Shown here: positions 17,871 to 26,058 of the stretch, piece after piece | How the letters are laid out: each line of letters starts with the position of its first letter | Position numbering within the stretch: position 1 is the first letter of the stretch | Origin: a virus | IMG/VR virus record: IMGVR_UViG_3300042332_001032 | Location: 1 to 57,748 of that record | Strand: one strand, 5' to 3' | Length of the DNA stretch: 57,748 nt | Translations under genes and position numbers: made by a program | Notes under the pieces: generated by a model | Seen by the model: only the letters and a program-made list of their open reading frames with translations | The model's database searches: none | What the model was told of the DNA's origin: nothing

Positions 17871-17896
17871 GATTGTTAATATTACTGTTAACTGTA

Positions 17897-19339
17897 TTAG
17901 AGATAACGTTTTGCAGCGCCAGCTTCCATACCAACCCCAAGACCTTGAACAATCAAGAGATGGTAATATAGATTAGCCCCGAATATATGGTCGACTACCC
18001 CGTAGCGGGTCAAGAGACCAACACGTGGTGAGAAGTCATTCGGCGCGATGGTTCTCTGAACCATAACAGGAATGTACGGGCAGTACACGATTCCAGTATC
18101 GTAGAATTCGCTCCCCTTATAGCCTAGTAAGGCGTAGTCAGTTGTAGGACGTGTTTGTGCATAACCACCACCGTAGCCACCTTGCTGGGCTTCAGTACGT
18201 GTATCGCGGTAAATCTGGAAGCGACCACCAACTGAACCAACCTTAGCAATACCAGTAGGCGCAGTGTTGACGTTACCGGCAACAGGCATCCAGGTGAAGT
18301 TAGGAAGGGACTCGAGGATAGCGCAAACACGAGGAGTACCAATGATGAAGTTAGCTGCACCACGACGGTTACGGATAGCAACGCGGTTGGCTTCAACGAT
18401 CAAACGATTGTAGAAGTCACGAGCGCGCTCACCAGACCAACGGCCGTCAGCAGAAGCTGCATGCCAGATGGAGTAACCGGTGTCAAGACCAGCATTCAAG
18501 CAAGTCTGAAGCATACGAGCGATCATTTCACGGTCGATTTCGGCTTGAATTTCATACGACATAGCGTTTGTTAATTCAGCGTCAACGTCGATGCCGTTCA
18601 TGTTACGAAGATCTTGCTCAAGTTCAGTTGACCATTTAGCAGCAAGACGACGTGTACCAGCTTCAACAGCAGTTTTGCTGAATTCGAGAGTCATTTGAGG
18701 AATCTTCGAGGTCAATTCGAACTGACTGATAAGGTTAGCAACACCAGAGTCTTCAACAGCCATTGGGAACAAGGAGTTGCCTGTCAACTGAGCACTGGAT
18801 GTACCAGTGAAGGTCGTGTTGAGGTAGTTATAACCAATTTCTTTGCCTTGTGGTACACCGCCACGCAGAGCGTTGTTAAGTGGGTTAGTTGCTAGACCGT
18901 CACTACCATTAGTTGAGAGACCGAGAGCTGTGTCTTCGTATCTATAACGAAGAGCGAAAGCTAGGCCAACTGGACCTGACATGGGCTGTACACCAACGAT
19001 CTCATTAGTAATGAGTTCTGGGAATGTACGGCGAATCATCGGGATGAGGACCTTAGGTAGACGAGCGTCGTTAGGTGCATAGGTATCACTGTTCGGTACT
19101 GCACCGCCGAATTGTCCAGTAGCGGCAGAACCGAAGACTGATCCTGATGAACCAGCGATGTTTGATGCTTCAAAGCACCATTTTTCTTGGTTTTCCAAGA
19201 GCATAGCGGTGCTAAGGCGAATGTGATCGTTTGTGATAGGAGAAACTTTGTCTGAAGTGTAGTCCAAAACTGGAGCCCACTTTTCAACCAAAGATTCAGC
19301 TCTCACTTTATCAATATGTAGAAGAGGATTTTTATCCAT
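17897..19339 (-). CDS. 23: Major capsid protein, T4 gp23-like
   Basis: 480 residues, close to the usual size of gp23-type capsid proteins. It fits by position (downstream of scaffold and protease genes) and by sequence features such as NLISQFELTSKIPQMTLEFSKTAVEAGTRRLAAKWSTELEQDLRNMNGIDVDAELTN, split across residues 205-265, and a C-terminal VQRTIAPNDFSPRVGLLTRYG. The GC content is visibly higher than in the neighbours, consistent with codon selection for high expression. The first ~65 residues are probably removed by the prohead protease, as in T4. No exact TATAAATA box is seen in the 57-base gap upstream, so it may be read through from the scaffold gene. Confidence 0.93.
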   Translation of the reverse strand: MDKNPLLHIDKVRAESLVEKWAPVLDYTSDKVSPITNDHIRLSTAMLLENQEKWCFEASNIAGSSGSVFGSAATGQFGGAVPNSDTYAPNDARLPKVLIPMIRRTFPELITNEIVGVQPMSGPVGLAFALRYRYEDTALGLSTNGSDGLATNPLNNALRGGVPQGKEIGYNYLNTTFTGTSSAQLTGNSLFPMAVEDSGVANLISQFELTSKIPQMTLEFSKTAVEAGTRRLAAKWSTELEQDLRNMNGIDVDAELTNAMSYEIQAEIDREMIARMLQTCLNAGLDTGYSIWHAASADGRWSGERARDFYNRLIVEANRVAIRNRRGAANFIIGTPRVCAILESLPNFTWMPVAGNVNTAPTGIAKVGSVGGRFQIYRDTRTEAQQGGYGGGYAQTRPTTDYALLGYKGSEFYDTGIVYCPYIPVMVQRTIAPNDFSPRVGLLTRYGVVDHIFGANLYYHLLIVQGLGVGMEAGAAKRYL

Positions 19340-19396
19340 AATTTAATTTTTTAGTTTGTTTAAGTTTTTAACTGCGTTTTTGTAATAAGAGAGGGC

Positions 19397-20425
19397 TTAA
19401 GATCTGAAAATTGCAGATTTGTCACCACGCGCCATTACGTTCAGGTATTCATTGACAGGTGAAGCGTCTTGCTCCGGTGCTGTAACGATACTCTCATTTG
19501 TTAATTGTTCATTTACTACCGGACGATCTGTTGACTCAACTATTCGTCTCGGTAAACTAGTCTCCTTTGCTGTTTCAACTCGTTCAGAGATCTCTCTCTC
19601 GTGCATATCAACAACATATTGGAAATTTTCCTGAATGTAATCAGGTGATTTTCCTCTAAGAAGTTTTGTTACATACTTTCTTGTAGGAGTAGGTAACTCT
19701 TTAGTTTTTTGCTCAAGTAGAAGGCTTGCCTCTACTTCATTTAATTTGTGATTGAGTTCGGTGTTAGTAGCGACAGCTTCGTTTAGTTCTTTTTTCAAAG
19801 AATCGATAATGTTCTTACCGTCTACGAGTGCTTCTTTTACTTCACCGTCGATGTAGGACTCGTCAATAGCGACGAGCTCACGGATTGCATCGAGGGTTTT
19901 CTTAGCTTGGATATTCTCCACGGCTTCGGAAATTTGGTCTTTCGGAACGATCTTTTCGAGGTAGAGATCGAGATAGCTAGAAACTTCATCAATCATACGA
20001 GTACGGAAACCTTCAGCCTCTTCATTAAGAGTAGTTTCGTATTTATTGATAACTTGTTTAAGTTTTTCTGTATGATCTTCATCGATCTTAGTAAGAACTT
20101 TTTCAAGCTTAGTTGTATGATCTGCGTCAATAGCTTCAACAAGTTTTTCAAGTTTTGCTGTATGATCTGCGTCAATAGCTTCAATGAGCTTTTCGAGCTT
20201 ATCGGAATGATCTTCGTCAACTTTTAAGAGAGCGGCTTCAACTTCGAGGTCAATTTTTTCTTGATGTTTTTCAGCTTGCTCAGTTAACTTTTCTTCAGTT
20301 AATTGCTCGGCTTTTTGAGTTGCTTTTTCTGTTACTGCTTGCTCAAAGGCATCGTATACAGCTGTTAGTGTATCCTCAGTGACGAGGTCTTTGAATTGTT
20401 CTTTAAGAATTTCTTTAAAGTTCAT
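19397..20425 (-). CDS. 22: Prohead core scaffolding protein, gp22-like
   Basis: 342 residues, strongly helical and charged, located between the prohead protease and capsid genes exactly as T4 gene 22. Residues 60-135 contain four copies of an 18-residue unit (DADHTAKLEKLVEAI type), an extended coiled-coil. The C-terminus ends MARGDKSAIFRS. Scaffold is cut up by gp21 during maturation in T4; candidate Glu-containing sites are abundant. A minus-strand AATAAATA box sits 7 bases upstream of the ATG. Confidence 0.85.
   Translation of the reverse strand: MNFKEILKEQFKDLVTEDTLTAVYDAFEQAVTEKATQKAEQLTEEKLTEQAEKHQEKIDLEVEAALLKVDEDHSDKLEKLIEAIDADHTAKLEKLVEAIDADHTTKLEKVLTKIDEDHTEKLKQVINKYETTLNEEAEGFRTRMIDEVSSYLDLYLEKIVPKDQISEAVENIQAKKTLDAIRELVAIDESYIDGEVKEALVDGKNIIDSLKKELNEAVATNTELNHKLNEVEASLLLEQKTKELPTPTRKYVTKLLRGKSPDYIQENFQYVVDMHEREISERVETAKETSLPRRIVESTDRPVVNEQLTNESIVTAPEQDASPVNEYLNVMARGDKSAIFRS
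20018..20233 (-). repeat. Tandem 54-bp coding repeats in the scaffold gene
   Basis: About four units of 54 bases, each encoding (D/E)DHxxKLEKLxExID-type 18-residue heptad-like repeats. Two central units are almost identical at DNA level, indicating recent duplication. Confidence 0.7.
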
Positions 20426-20454
20426 AGTGTTATATTTATTTAATCAGGTTAGCT

Positions 20455-20601
20455 TTATTTTTTATTGCGCAGTGTATCGCGTACTTGGTTTTTAATTTTT
20501 TCAGCAACAATGACTTCTAAAGCTTTGTTAGCTGATGTATATTCCTTATCGATAAGACCACCGATAAATTCTTGAATTTTTAGTTTTTCTGTTTTTGTCA
20601 T
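20455..20601 (-). CDS. Small prohead core-like protein
   Basis: 48 residues starting MTKTEKLKIQEFIGGLIDKEY, ending in a basic RNKK tail. It lies between the protease and scaffold genes, where T4-like phages keep small core proteins (gp67/gp68). The amphipathic helix followed by VIVAEKIKNQVRDTL resembles those small core proteins, but assignment rests mainly on position. Start is one base before the stop region of gene 20603-21277. Confidence 0.6.
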   Translation of the reverse strand: MTKTEKLKIQEFIGGLIDKEYTSANKALEVIVAEKIKNQVRDTLRNKK

Positions 20602-20602
20602 A

Positions 20603-21277
20603 TTAAATGGTTTTTAGAGTTTGAATAAATTTAAGAAGCGATTCTCTTAAAAAATTATCTTTGTCATGTTTAGGTAAAGTAGAGACAGTGTCATCTAGGT
20701 CCTTATACATATTACCTATACGCTCAAAAATTCTACCATCGTTACCAATTACCCATTCTCTATTCTCCATAACTGAATCAAGCATAGCATCTTTTACTGA
20801 AGGCTGATGGACGACATCAAGACAAATGAGATGAAAATTTGATACATGTTTTGTATCTGAGCTTTCTGCAATATTACCTAACCCGCGAGTTGATATACCC
20901 ATCTGTACACTGTCCTTAATGAGTGATTGTAGAAGCTTACCCATAGGTGTGTTAAGCACTTGAGATTTACCAACGAAGTAATTTCCCTGTTGTTTTAACT
21001 CAGTAATTAAATGACAAGCATTAACTGGGTTTACTTCAATAGATTGAGGATGATTCATTTCCCCGATTGCTCGTCTTGTACGAATCATATCAGATGTATA
21101 TCTATTAACCTCTTTAACCATTTCATCGAGTTTATATATACGACCGTTTTGATTTTTTTTCTCAGCCATCATAAACGGACCAGTAATAAAAATTTTCTGA
21201 TCTTCGTTAGAATTTTTTTCAACAATGAGGGTGTCAAGACCTTCATGACACTCCTCAACTAAAAATTTCATACCCAT
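20603..21277 (-). CDS. 21: Prohead core protease, gp21-like
   Basis: 224 residues, a U9/S78-type serine protease. The catalytic His76 is in the motif GEMNHP and the nucleophile Ser129 is in MGISTRG. The early FITGPFMMAEKKNQNGRIY segment is typical of the family. It cleaves scaffold and capsid proteins inside the prohead in T4-like phages. A minus-strand AATAAATA late-promoter-like box lies about 9 bases before the start. A second Met two codons in is an alternative start. Confidence 0.92.
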   Translation of the reverse strand: MGMKFLVEECHEGLDTLIVEKNSNEDQKIFITGPFMMAEKKNQNGRIYKLDEMVKEVNRYTSDMIRTRRAIGEMNHPQSIEVNPVNACHLITELKQQGNYFVGKSQVLNTPMGKLLQSLIKDSVQMGISTRGLGNIAESSDTKHVSNFHLICLDVVHQPSVKDAMLDSVMENREWVIGNDGRIFERIGNMYKDLDDTVSTLPKHDKDNFLRESLLKFIQTLKTI

Positions 21278-21351
21278 AAGTGAAATTATTTATTCTACTC
21301 AGCGTATTTTCCTCGGGGTTACCTCAAAATTCCTACATAATATCCATAAAT

Positions 21352-22299
21352 ATGCTTATGTTCACGTTTTTACTCGGGTTAGCTGCTTTACTTGTTGCAG
21401 GTTGTGCAGCGTATTTTTCAGTTCTCGGTATTGCTACTCTCTTTATAGGTAGTTACTACCAGGTAATGGTTATGGCTGGATCCTTAGAGTTCGGTAAACT
21501 AGTAGCTACTTCATATCTTTACCGTTACTGGAATAAAACAACATTTGTATTAAAAATGTATCTTATTATAGCGGTATTAACTTTAATGGGTATTACTTCT
21601 CTCGGTATTTTTGGATATCTTTCAGCAGCATATCAAGTAAACTCCAATAAAAACGAACAAATAGAACAACAGATTGTAATAATAGAGCAACAAAAACAAA
21701 ACTTTAAAAACGAAATAGACCAAGTACAAACTCGTATTGAAACTCTTAATAAGTCTCGAATAGAACAAGAGAAGCGTTTGCCTAATTTATCAAGTAAATC
21801 TGCAAAACCGATTTACGAAGATATACAAAGAGCAGGAGATGAGATAAAAAACCTTAATGTTCGTACCCAGCAATTAAACAACTCTTTAATTGAAAAGGAT
21901 AATGAAGTTATAGCACTTAAAACAGAAGCTGGTAAAGCAAAAGATATCGGTACATTTAAATTTATAGCTCAATCCTTTAATATGTCTCTAGATACTATTG
22001 TCAAGATTTTTATATTAATAATAGTATTAGTCTTTGATCCTTTAGCCGTATCTCTTGTACTTGCATTTAACGTTGCAACAAAAGGTAAGATCGTAAAAGA
22101 GCCTAATATAACACCTAAACCTCAATTAATTGAAGAACTAAAAGAAATTGAACAGTCTGTAGCAACAGTAGAGTCAGTAGCAGCAGAACCAGTAGCAACA
22201 GAACCAGTAGTTCCTATTGAAACAACCTCAACTATAGATCAAGACATTGTTGAAAACTTAAAAAAAGAAGTAAAGACTTTTTTAGGTAAAGCTCGCTAA
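21352..22299 (+). CDS. Membrane protein with long coiled coil
   Basis: 315 residues from the ATG at 21352, chosen because it follows an AT-rich TAATAT box and starts directly with a membrane segment; the frame is open from 21280. Three N-terminal hydrophobic segments (about residues 1-35, 36-55 and 65-90) are followed by a coiled coil (residues 95-210) and a fourth hydrophobic segment (around 225-250), then a Pro/Val/Glu-rich tail. Similar membrane plus coiled-coil proteins occur in T4-like marine phages. Function unknown. It is transcribed opposite to the flanking head genes. Confidence 0.7.
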   Translation: MLMFTFLLGLAALLVAGCAAYFSVLGIATLFIGSYYQVMVMAGSLEFGKLVATSYLYRYWNKTTFVLKMYLIIAVLTLMGITSLGIFGYLSAAYQVNSNKNEQIEQQIVIIEQQKQNFKNEIDQVQTRIETLNKSRIEQEKRLPNLSSKSAKPIYEDIQRAGDEIKNLNVRTQQLNNSLIEKDNEVIALKTEAGKAKDIGTFKFIAQSFNMSLDTIVKIFILIIVLVFDPLAVSLVLAFNVATKGKIVKEPNITPKPQLIEELKEIEQSVATVESVAAEPVATEPVVPIETTSTIDQDIVENLKKEVKTFLGKAR

Positions 22300-22340
22300 A
22301 ACTTGCCCTACAAGTGCTTCAAAACATAAACCTTCATTTG

Positions 22341-22354
22341 TATTTATATAAATA
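22341..22354. promoter_or_regulatory. Palindromic late-promoter-like box (TATTTATATAAATA)
   Basis: Contains TATAAATA on both strands, in the gap between 22299 and 22437. The plus-strand box is followed after AAGG by micro-element E4. The same TTTATATAAATAAGG context precedes element E5. Confidence 0.5.
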
Positions 22355-22357
22355 AGG

Positions 22358-22400
22358 ACTGAGTGAAAACCGAAGGATCTTTAGTCGTTCGGTAGTTCAC
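22358..22400 (+). mobile_element. 43-bp minimal element E4 (left end fused to right end)
   Basis: Starts ACTGAGTGAAAAC like the left ends, then has one hairpin CCGAAGGA / TCGTTCGG with the usual CTTTAG loop, then TAGTTCAC exactly as in the right ends. Everything between the two terminal hairpins is gone, as after recombination between the similar end hairpins. Flanked on the left by ATAAGG like E5. Confidence 0.8.
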
Positions 22401-22436
22401 AACCTTCATCCTTTTTCTTGAGACTGTAAGGCATAA

Positions 22437-22796
22437 TTAGAGTGTTATTTTTTGAGCACTATTTAAAACTGATTGTGGAAATTTTTCAGCCACAAAAGCT
22501 ACTCTTATACCATTGTTTTTACCTTGCAAGGCCCAACCGTAAAGAGAGTTAGCAACAGCTGTACTAAGCTTATCAACACCTTCAAATACGTAAACACCTG
22601 GGTCAGTTGGAGGTCTTAATAATTCCCACAGTTGCATTTTAGTAACATCATAAAATCTTTTTACAGGTAACCCTGCTTTTAAGAAATCTACAGACGCACA
22701 TAGCGATACTTTACCTTCAATCAGTAGTACGTTATTCTGTAAACGCTCTTCACAGAGTTCTTGTGTTTTCTTTATAATGTTTTTAAGGTCATTCAT
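22437..22796 (-). CDS. Small protein resembling part of an AAA+ clamp-loader domain
   Basis: 119 residues. The segment VYVFEGVDKLSTAVANSLYGWALQ followed by a hydrophobic strand and KFPQSVLNSAQ recalls the Walker B/sensor region of DNA polymerase III delta-prime subunits, which lack ATPase activity, but there is no P-loop. The likeness is from pattern memory and weak. It lies between the gp4-like gene and the plus-strand membrane gene. A minus-strand CATAAATA box is 5 bases from the ATG. Confidence 0.5.
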   Translation of the reverse strand: MNDLKNIIKKTQELCEERLQNNVLLIEGKVSLCASVDFLKAGLPVKRFYDVTKMQLWELLRPPTDPGVYVFEGVDKLSTAVANSLYGWALQGKNNGIRVAFVAEKFPQSVLNSAQKITL

Positions 22797-22809
22797 ATTT
22801 GTATTTATG

Positions 22810-23265
22810 TTATTTAGCTAACCCCAGGTGTTTTTCTGTTAGAATTATAAACATTGAACCTTTTTTAGTAGCAAATTGCTGTGCTGCATCCCATTTAGCT
22901 CTATTCTTAACATATTCAGCTTGTCTTCTCAGTGATGATTTTATGTTACGAGTAGGTTTTGGTGGTATAGTTTGTACAGCAGGTTTAATTTCAACAAGAA
23001 ATTTTTTAAGGTTACCCTCTTTATCTCTCATTGTTATATTAAAGTCTACGAAGTATCTACTGATACGACCAGTTAAAGGGTTTTCGTAAGGGATTACAAC
23101 AGATTCAGATCCCCAAGAAATAATATTAGGATTGCTATCAAGGATTCTAGCCACAGATAATTCCCAGGATGATCTTAATAAGATCGGAAACGTACCCTTA
23201 TATTTTTCCGGAAATCGTGGTTGGAACACACTTTGTCTATACTTCTGAGTTCTTTTCTTGTTCAT
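22810..23265 (-). CDS. 4: Head completion protein, gp4-like (TnsA-type nuclease fold)
   Basis: 151 residues. The pattern RTQKYRQSVFQPRFPEKY, LRSSWELSVARILDSNPNIISWGSE, IPYENPLTGRISRYFVDF and FLVEIKP matches the T4 gp4 (gp50) family, which has a TnsA/PD-(D/E)xK-like core. Asp in YFVDF and Glu-x-Lys in VEIKP are the likely catalytic residues. In T4 it is needed to finish DNA-filled heads before tail joining. The duplicated cassette lies right before its start codon. Confidence 0.82.
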   Translation of the reverse strand: MNKKRTQKYRQSVFQPRFPEKYKGTFPILLRSSWELSVARILDSNPNIISWGSESVVIPYENPLTGRISRYFVDFNITMRDKEGNLKKFLVEIKPAVQTIPPKPTRNIKSSLRRQAEYVKNRAKWDAAQQFATKKGSMFIILTEKHLGLAK

Positions 23266-23283
23266 ATAAAATAAAAATTCAAT

Positions 23284-23634
23284 CTAATCGAATGATGACA
23301 TTCTAAATGAATCTAAAGCAAAATTAACTTTAGAATTCTTAGATTTGAATTTTCTAAAAACTGTTTCTTTCGGAACAGAAACTCTATATTTCACTTTAAA
23401 GTTTTTTAACCAAGAATGTAACTCTTTCCAATCTTTGACTTCTGGTACTTCGGTTTGCTTCCATAGCTCCTCTAAGTACGTTTTCGAAGGCAATTCTGGA
23501 TAGAATTGTTTATTTTTGGTTATTATCAACCTAAAACCTCTTTGTGCTATTTCGGCACTAGAAGCTAAAGGATCTGGTGAATCTTTATGTAGAATATTTC
23601 CTATCGTAGAAGAATAAAATTGTTGATTTTTCAT
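23284..23634 (-). CDS. Cassette gene product, copy 2 (unknown function)
   Basis: 116 residues, near-identical to the product at 712-1062. Purifying selection on both is suggested by the small number of differences, most of them silent or conservative, though recent duplication would also explain this. No recognised domain. The late promoter box at 23641-23648 is only six bases from the ATG. Confidence 0.75.
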   Translation of the reverse strand: MKNQQFYSSTIGNILHKDSPDPLASSAEIAQRGFRLIITKNKQFYPELPSKTYLEELWKQTEVPEVKDWKELHSWLKNFKVKYRVSVPKETVFRKFKSKNSKVNFALDSFRMSSFD

Positions 23635-23640
23635 ATAAGT

Positions 23641-23648
23641 TATTTATA
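23641..23648 (-). promoter_or_regulatory. T4-type late promoter (TATAAATA)
   Basis: Exact match on the minus strand, carried inside the duplicated cassette, six bases from the ATG at 23634. Confidence 0.75.
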
Positions 23649-23689
23649 CGAATTTGTATTCAAATTAACATTCAGAAAATAATAACCTC

Positions 23690-24601
23690 TTATACAGGTG
23701 TTGTTGTAGGTGTCGGTGTTGGCGTAGGAGTCTCTGTCGGAGTCGGCGTCTCTGTCGGAGTCGGCGTCTCTGTAGGAGTCTGAGTTGGCGTCTCTGTAGG
23801 AGTCTGAGTTGGCGTCTCTGTCGGTGTCGGAGTTGGCGTCTCTGTAGGTGTCGGTGTTGGCGTCTCTGTCGGTGTCGGAGTTGGCGTCTCTGTAGGTGTC
23901 GGTGTTGGCGTAGGAGTCTCTGTAGGAGTCTCTGTCAGTGTCGGAGTTGGCGTCTCTGTAGGAGTTACTGTAGGAGTTGGTGTAATGGAAGGAGTTGATG
24001 TGAGTGTCGGTGACTGAGAAGGATATGCAGAAATTGGAGGTAATTTAAATATATCTCTACTGTACCCTAATATTAAAGAACCTGTATTAAAATAAAATAA
24101 TGTATATCCTTTATTATCTGATGCTGATAACGAAATACTTCCCCCCACATACACGCTATCACTAGAGGTAACGACTATATTATTGCTTACAGGGGAAACT
24201 GATATCATACACTGAGAAATATCAGTCGGTACAAAGGTATTAGTTACAGATACTACAGCAAAAGAGTCAAATTGTATGTCGAAGAAATTAACAGATGTAT
24301 CTACTATTACATAATCCCTATAACGTAACGCGCGTACAGTCTCATTATCTGTATTAACATATATATACGAAGGATCGTCTTGAGGTACACGCATATCTAC
24401 CCTGAAATAGATATCAGAATAACTAAAAATCTCTGCAGCTATATTTTTACCGTAATCAGATAATAACCTCCAGTCTCCCTCTGGTATTGTTGTATCAAAA
24501 CCACTATCTGATCTCTGTAAATCTACAGATAGAGCAGAAACAAAGGTTGAATATTTTGCTAAAAACTGCTTTACGCGTGTGTTTTTTTCTGTAGCTCCCA
24601 T
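23690..24601 (-). CDS. Structural protein with long Thr/Pro/Glu-repeat tail
   Basis: 303 residues. The first 195 residues are beta-rich (for example [20 protein letters not shown]) and may form a head- or neck-attached domain. The last 100 residues are almost only TETPTP-type repeats, likely an extended stalk or linker. The repeats are encoded by near-identical 18-bp DNA units, prone to length change. Position between gp4-like and portal-region genes suggests a virion decoration or fibre protein. No family recognised. Confidence 0.6.
   Translation of the reverse strand: MGATEKNTRVKQFLAKYSTFVSALSVDLQRSDSGFDTTIPEGDWRLLSDYGKNIAAEIFSYSDIYFRVDMRVPQDDPSYIYVNTDNETVRALRYRDYVIVDTSVNFFDIQFDSFAVVSVTNTFVPTDISQCMISVSPVSNNIVVTSSDSVYVGGSISLSASDNKGYTLFYFNTGSLILGYSRDIFKLPPISAYPSQSPTLTSTPSITPTPTVTPTETPTPTLTETPTETPTPTPTPTETPTPTPTETPTPTPTETPTPTPTETPTQTPTETPTQTPTETPTPTETPTPTETPTPTPTPTTTPV
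23698..23976 (-). repeat. 18-bp tandem coding repeats (TETPTP units)
   Basis: Roughly 15 tandem units of the type GGAGTCGGCGTCTCTGTC on the plus strand, with few substitutions, encoding the Thr-Glu-Thr-Pro-Thr-Pro tail on the minus strand. Confidence 0.85.
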
Positions 24602-24615
24602 ATAGGTATTACTTA

Positions 24616-24750
24616 TTAGAAAAACTTACTCAATACCGCATCTTTCACCTTAACGTCATCCATAAGATCGGCGTAACTTAATAATTCAGTGTATCTTTGA
24701 TATGTCTCCGTATTTACGTAATTAGGATCGTTAGGTTGTATGATTTGCAT
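24616..24750 (-). CDS. Small 44-residue protein in the head block
   Basis: Open frame of 44 codons beginning [12 protein letters not shown] and ending VLSKFF. A minus-strand CATAAATA box lies about 13 bases upstream. The product fills the gap between the structural genes at 23690 and 24806. No family recognised; a small neck or completion protein is possible by position. Confidence 0.5.
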   Translation of the reverse strand: MQIIQPNDPNYVNTETYQRYTELLSYADLMDDVKVKDAVLSKFF

Positions 24751-24805
24751 AATTGATACAGATATTTATGCAAACTGAAAGTGTTTTAAGAAGATGATTA
24801 GTGAA

Positions 24806-26029
24806 TTAACAAAAAGCGTTTAAAATATTTTGAGCAAACAAGAAAGCAGGAATAGTCAACACAGCTAAAGCTCCTAAAAAGAACATAGGCGGATTATTGT
24901 CCGCGTAGCTGCTCATTAGTTCTTTTTCTAACTCATCTTTTTCTTTTATACCTTGCTGCATAAAATCATCAGCATTTACAACCCCGTTACCGAATAACGC
25001 TGTACCTTTAATTTTACTGCGCACGTTAGCAACAGAAATTTTTGTAAGAGCTAAGGTGTATTTATGTACCCATAGCTCTCTAATTATATCTTTTACAGGT
25101 CTTTCGATATAACAACCCACTATACCATAGTAGCTTTGTTCTGGTATAGGTTCTGGTATAATTCTAAGAGTCTGTGATCTATTATCGAACCTAAAGTGAG
25201 GAGTCATAGCTAGAACTTTCGTTCTAGTATCAATAAACCCTTTTAACACTTCCCATGTTGTTAAATCAAAACCGAAGTTACCTAGCATATAACTTGAGTA
25301 GATTTGCTGTGACATAGCTTGCTCTAGAGTAAACAACGTATTAATACCTGTAGTTTCACCGTAATTAAACGAGAAGCAATCTACAACTTTTCTATAACTT
25401 GCTAAATCGACATCCCATCTCGGAAGATTGGTCATAGCAGAGCTTACACTACTAACTTGAGTAGTTGTAACACTACTTACCTGAGTAACCGTATTAACTA
25501 GAGTTTGATATTCATATGTTATTATAGCGGAAACAGGTATACCGAAACTGTCAGTTGATAATGCAACTTGAAATGTATCATCAGGGTCAAGGTTTAGTAT
25601 ACCAGTGATAAGAGTAGGATCTGCGATCATTCCAATAGGTACATATACAGATGTTAATGCGTAGCCGGGTATTTGAGATGTAACTGGAGTTACTACAGTA
25701 GTTGATACTGTAGTAAAAACCGTAGATGACGCCATTTCAAACGATGTATACATCTCTGGGGTAGTATTCACCATTGTATCTACCTTTATACCTGCTCCGC
25801 GAGTATATATCTTAGAATCAAACACCAAATATTCTTCAGTATACCCTGCCCATTTTGTAAAGTATTCTATAGCATTAGTTATGTTACTATAGAGCTGTTG
25901 ATCTGAAATTTCTATATTTACGAGCGGGTAACCGAGTTGATACTTCACTCTTTCAGCTAGCGTATCATACGACGTAACCTGTGGGTTAAGAGACGTACCA
26001 CCAATATAATTTGCAGGAAAAACAGACAT
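24806..26029 (-). CDS. Structural protein downstream of the portal gene (connector/neck candidate)
   Basis: 407 residues. It begins MSVFPANYIGG and has a segment NAIEYFTKWAGYTEEYLVFDSKIY (about residues 52-75), a serine/threonine/valine-rich insert (residues 95-200) and a C-terminal part IERPVKDIIRELWVHKYTLALTKISVANVRSK that looks helical and packing-related. The last 20 residues are hydrophobic. Large T4-like phages often have a neck or connector gene beside the portal; I could not match it to gp13 or gp14 with certainty. Confidence 0.55.
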   Translation of the reverse strand: MSVFPANYIGGTSLNPQVTSYDTLAERVKYQLGYPLVNIEISDQQLYSNITNAIEYFTKWAGYTEEYLVFDSKIYTRGAGIKVDTMVNTTPEMYTSFEMASSTVFTTVSTTVVTPVTSQIPGYALTSVYVPIGMIADPTLITGILNLDPDDTFQVALSTDSFGIPVSAIITYEYQTLVNTVTQVSSVTTTQVSSVSSAMTNLPRWDVDLASYRKVVDCFSFNYGETTGINTLFTLEQAMSQQIYSSYMLGNFGFDLTTWEVLKGFIDTRTKVLAMTPHFRFDNRSQTLRIIPEPIPEQSYYGIVGCYIERPVKDIIRELWVHKYTLALTKISVANVRSKIKGTALFGNGVVNADDFMQQGIKEKDELEKELMSSYADNNPPMFFLGALAVLTIPAFLFAQNILNAFC

Positions 26030-26058
26030 GATATACGTATTTAGTCCGTCATACTCAT

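Larger units (their letters stand above)
23266..23684 (-). repeat. 419-bp duplicated gene cassette, copy 2
   Basis: Second copy of the segment at 694-1112, with about seven substitutions and no indels by eye. It lies exactly between the gp4-like gene and the Thr/Pro repeat protein, with its left edge touching the gp4 start codon. Confidence 0.9.

Noticed and set aside
19907-20227. Plus-strand frames opposite the scaffold gene
   Set aside because: They mirror the repeats of gp22 and have no independent support.
23698-23976. Possible CRISPR-like array from regular 18-bp repeats
   Set aside because: Units are directly adjacent with no unique spacers and encode an in-frame TETPTP peptide repeat.
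24806-26029. Firm assignment as gp13 or gp14 neck protein
   Set aside because: Position fits a connector role but I could not see convincing family motifs.
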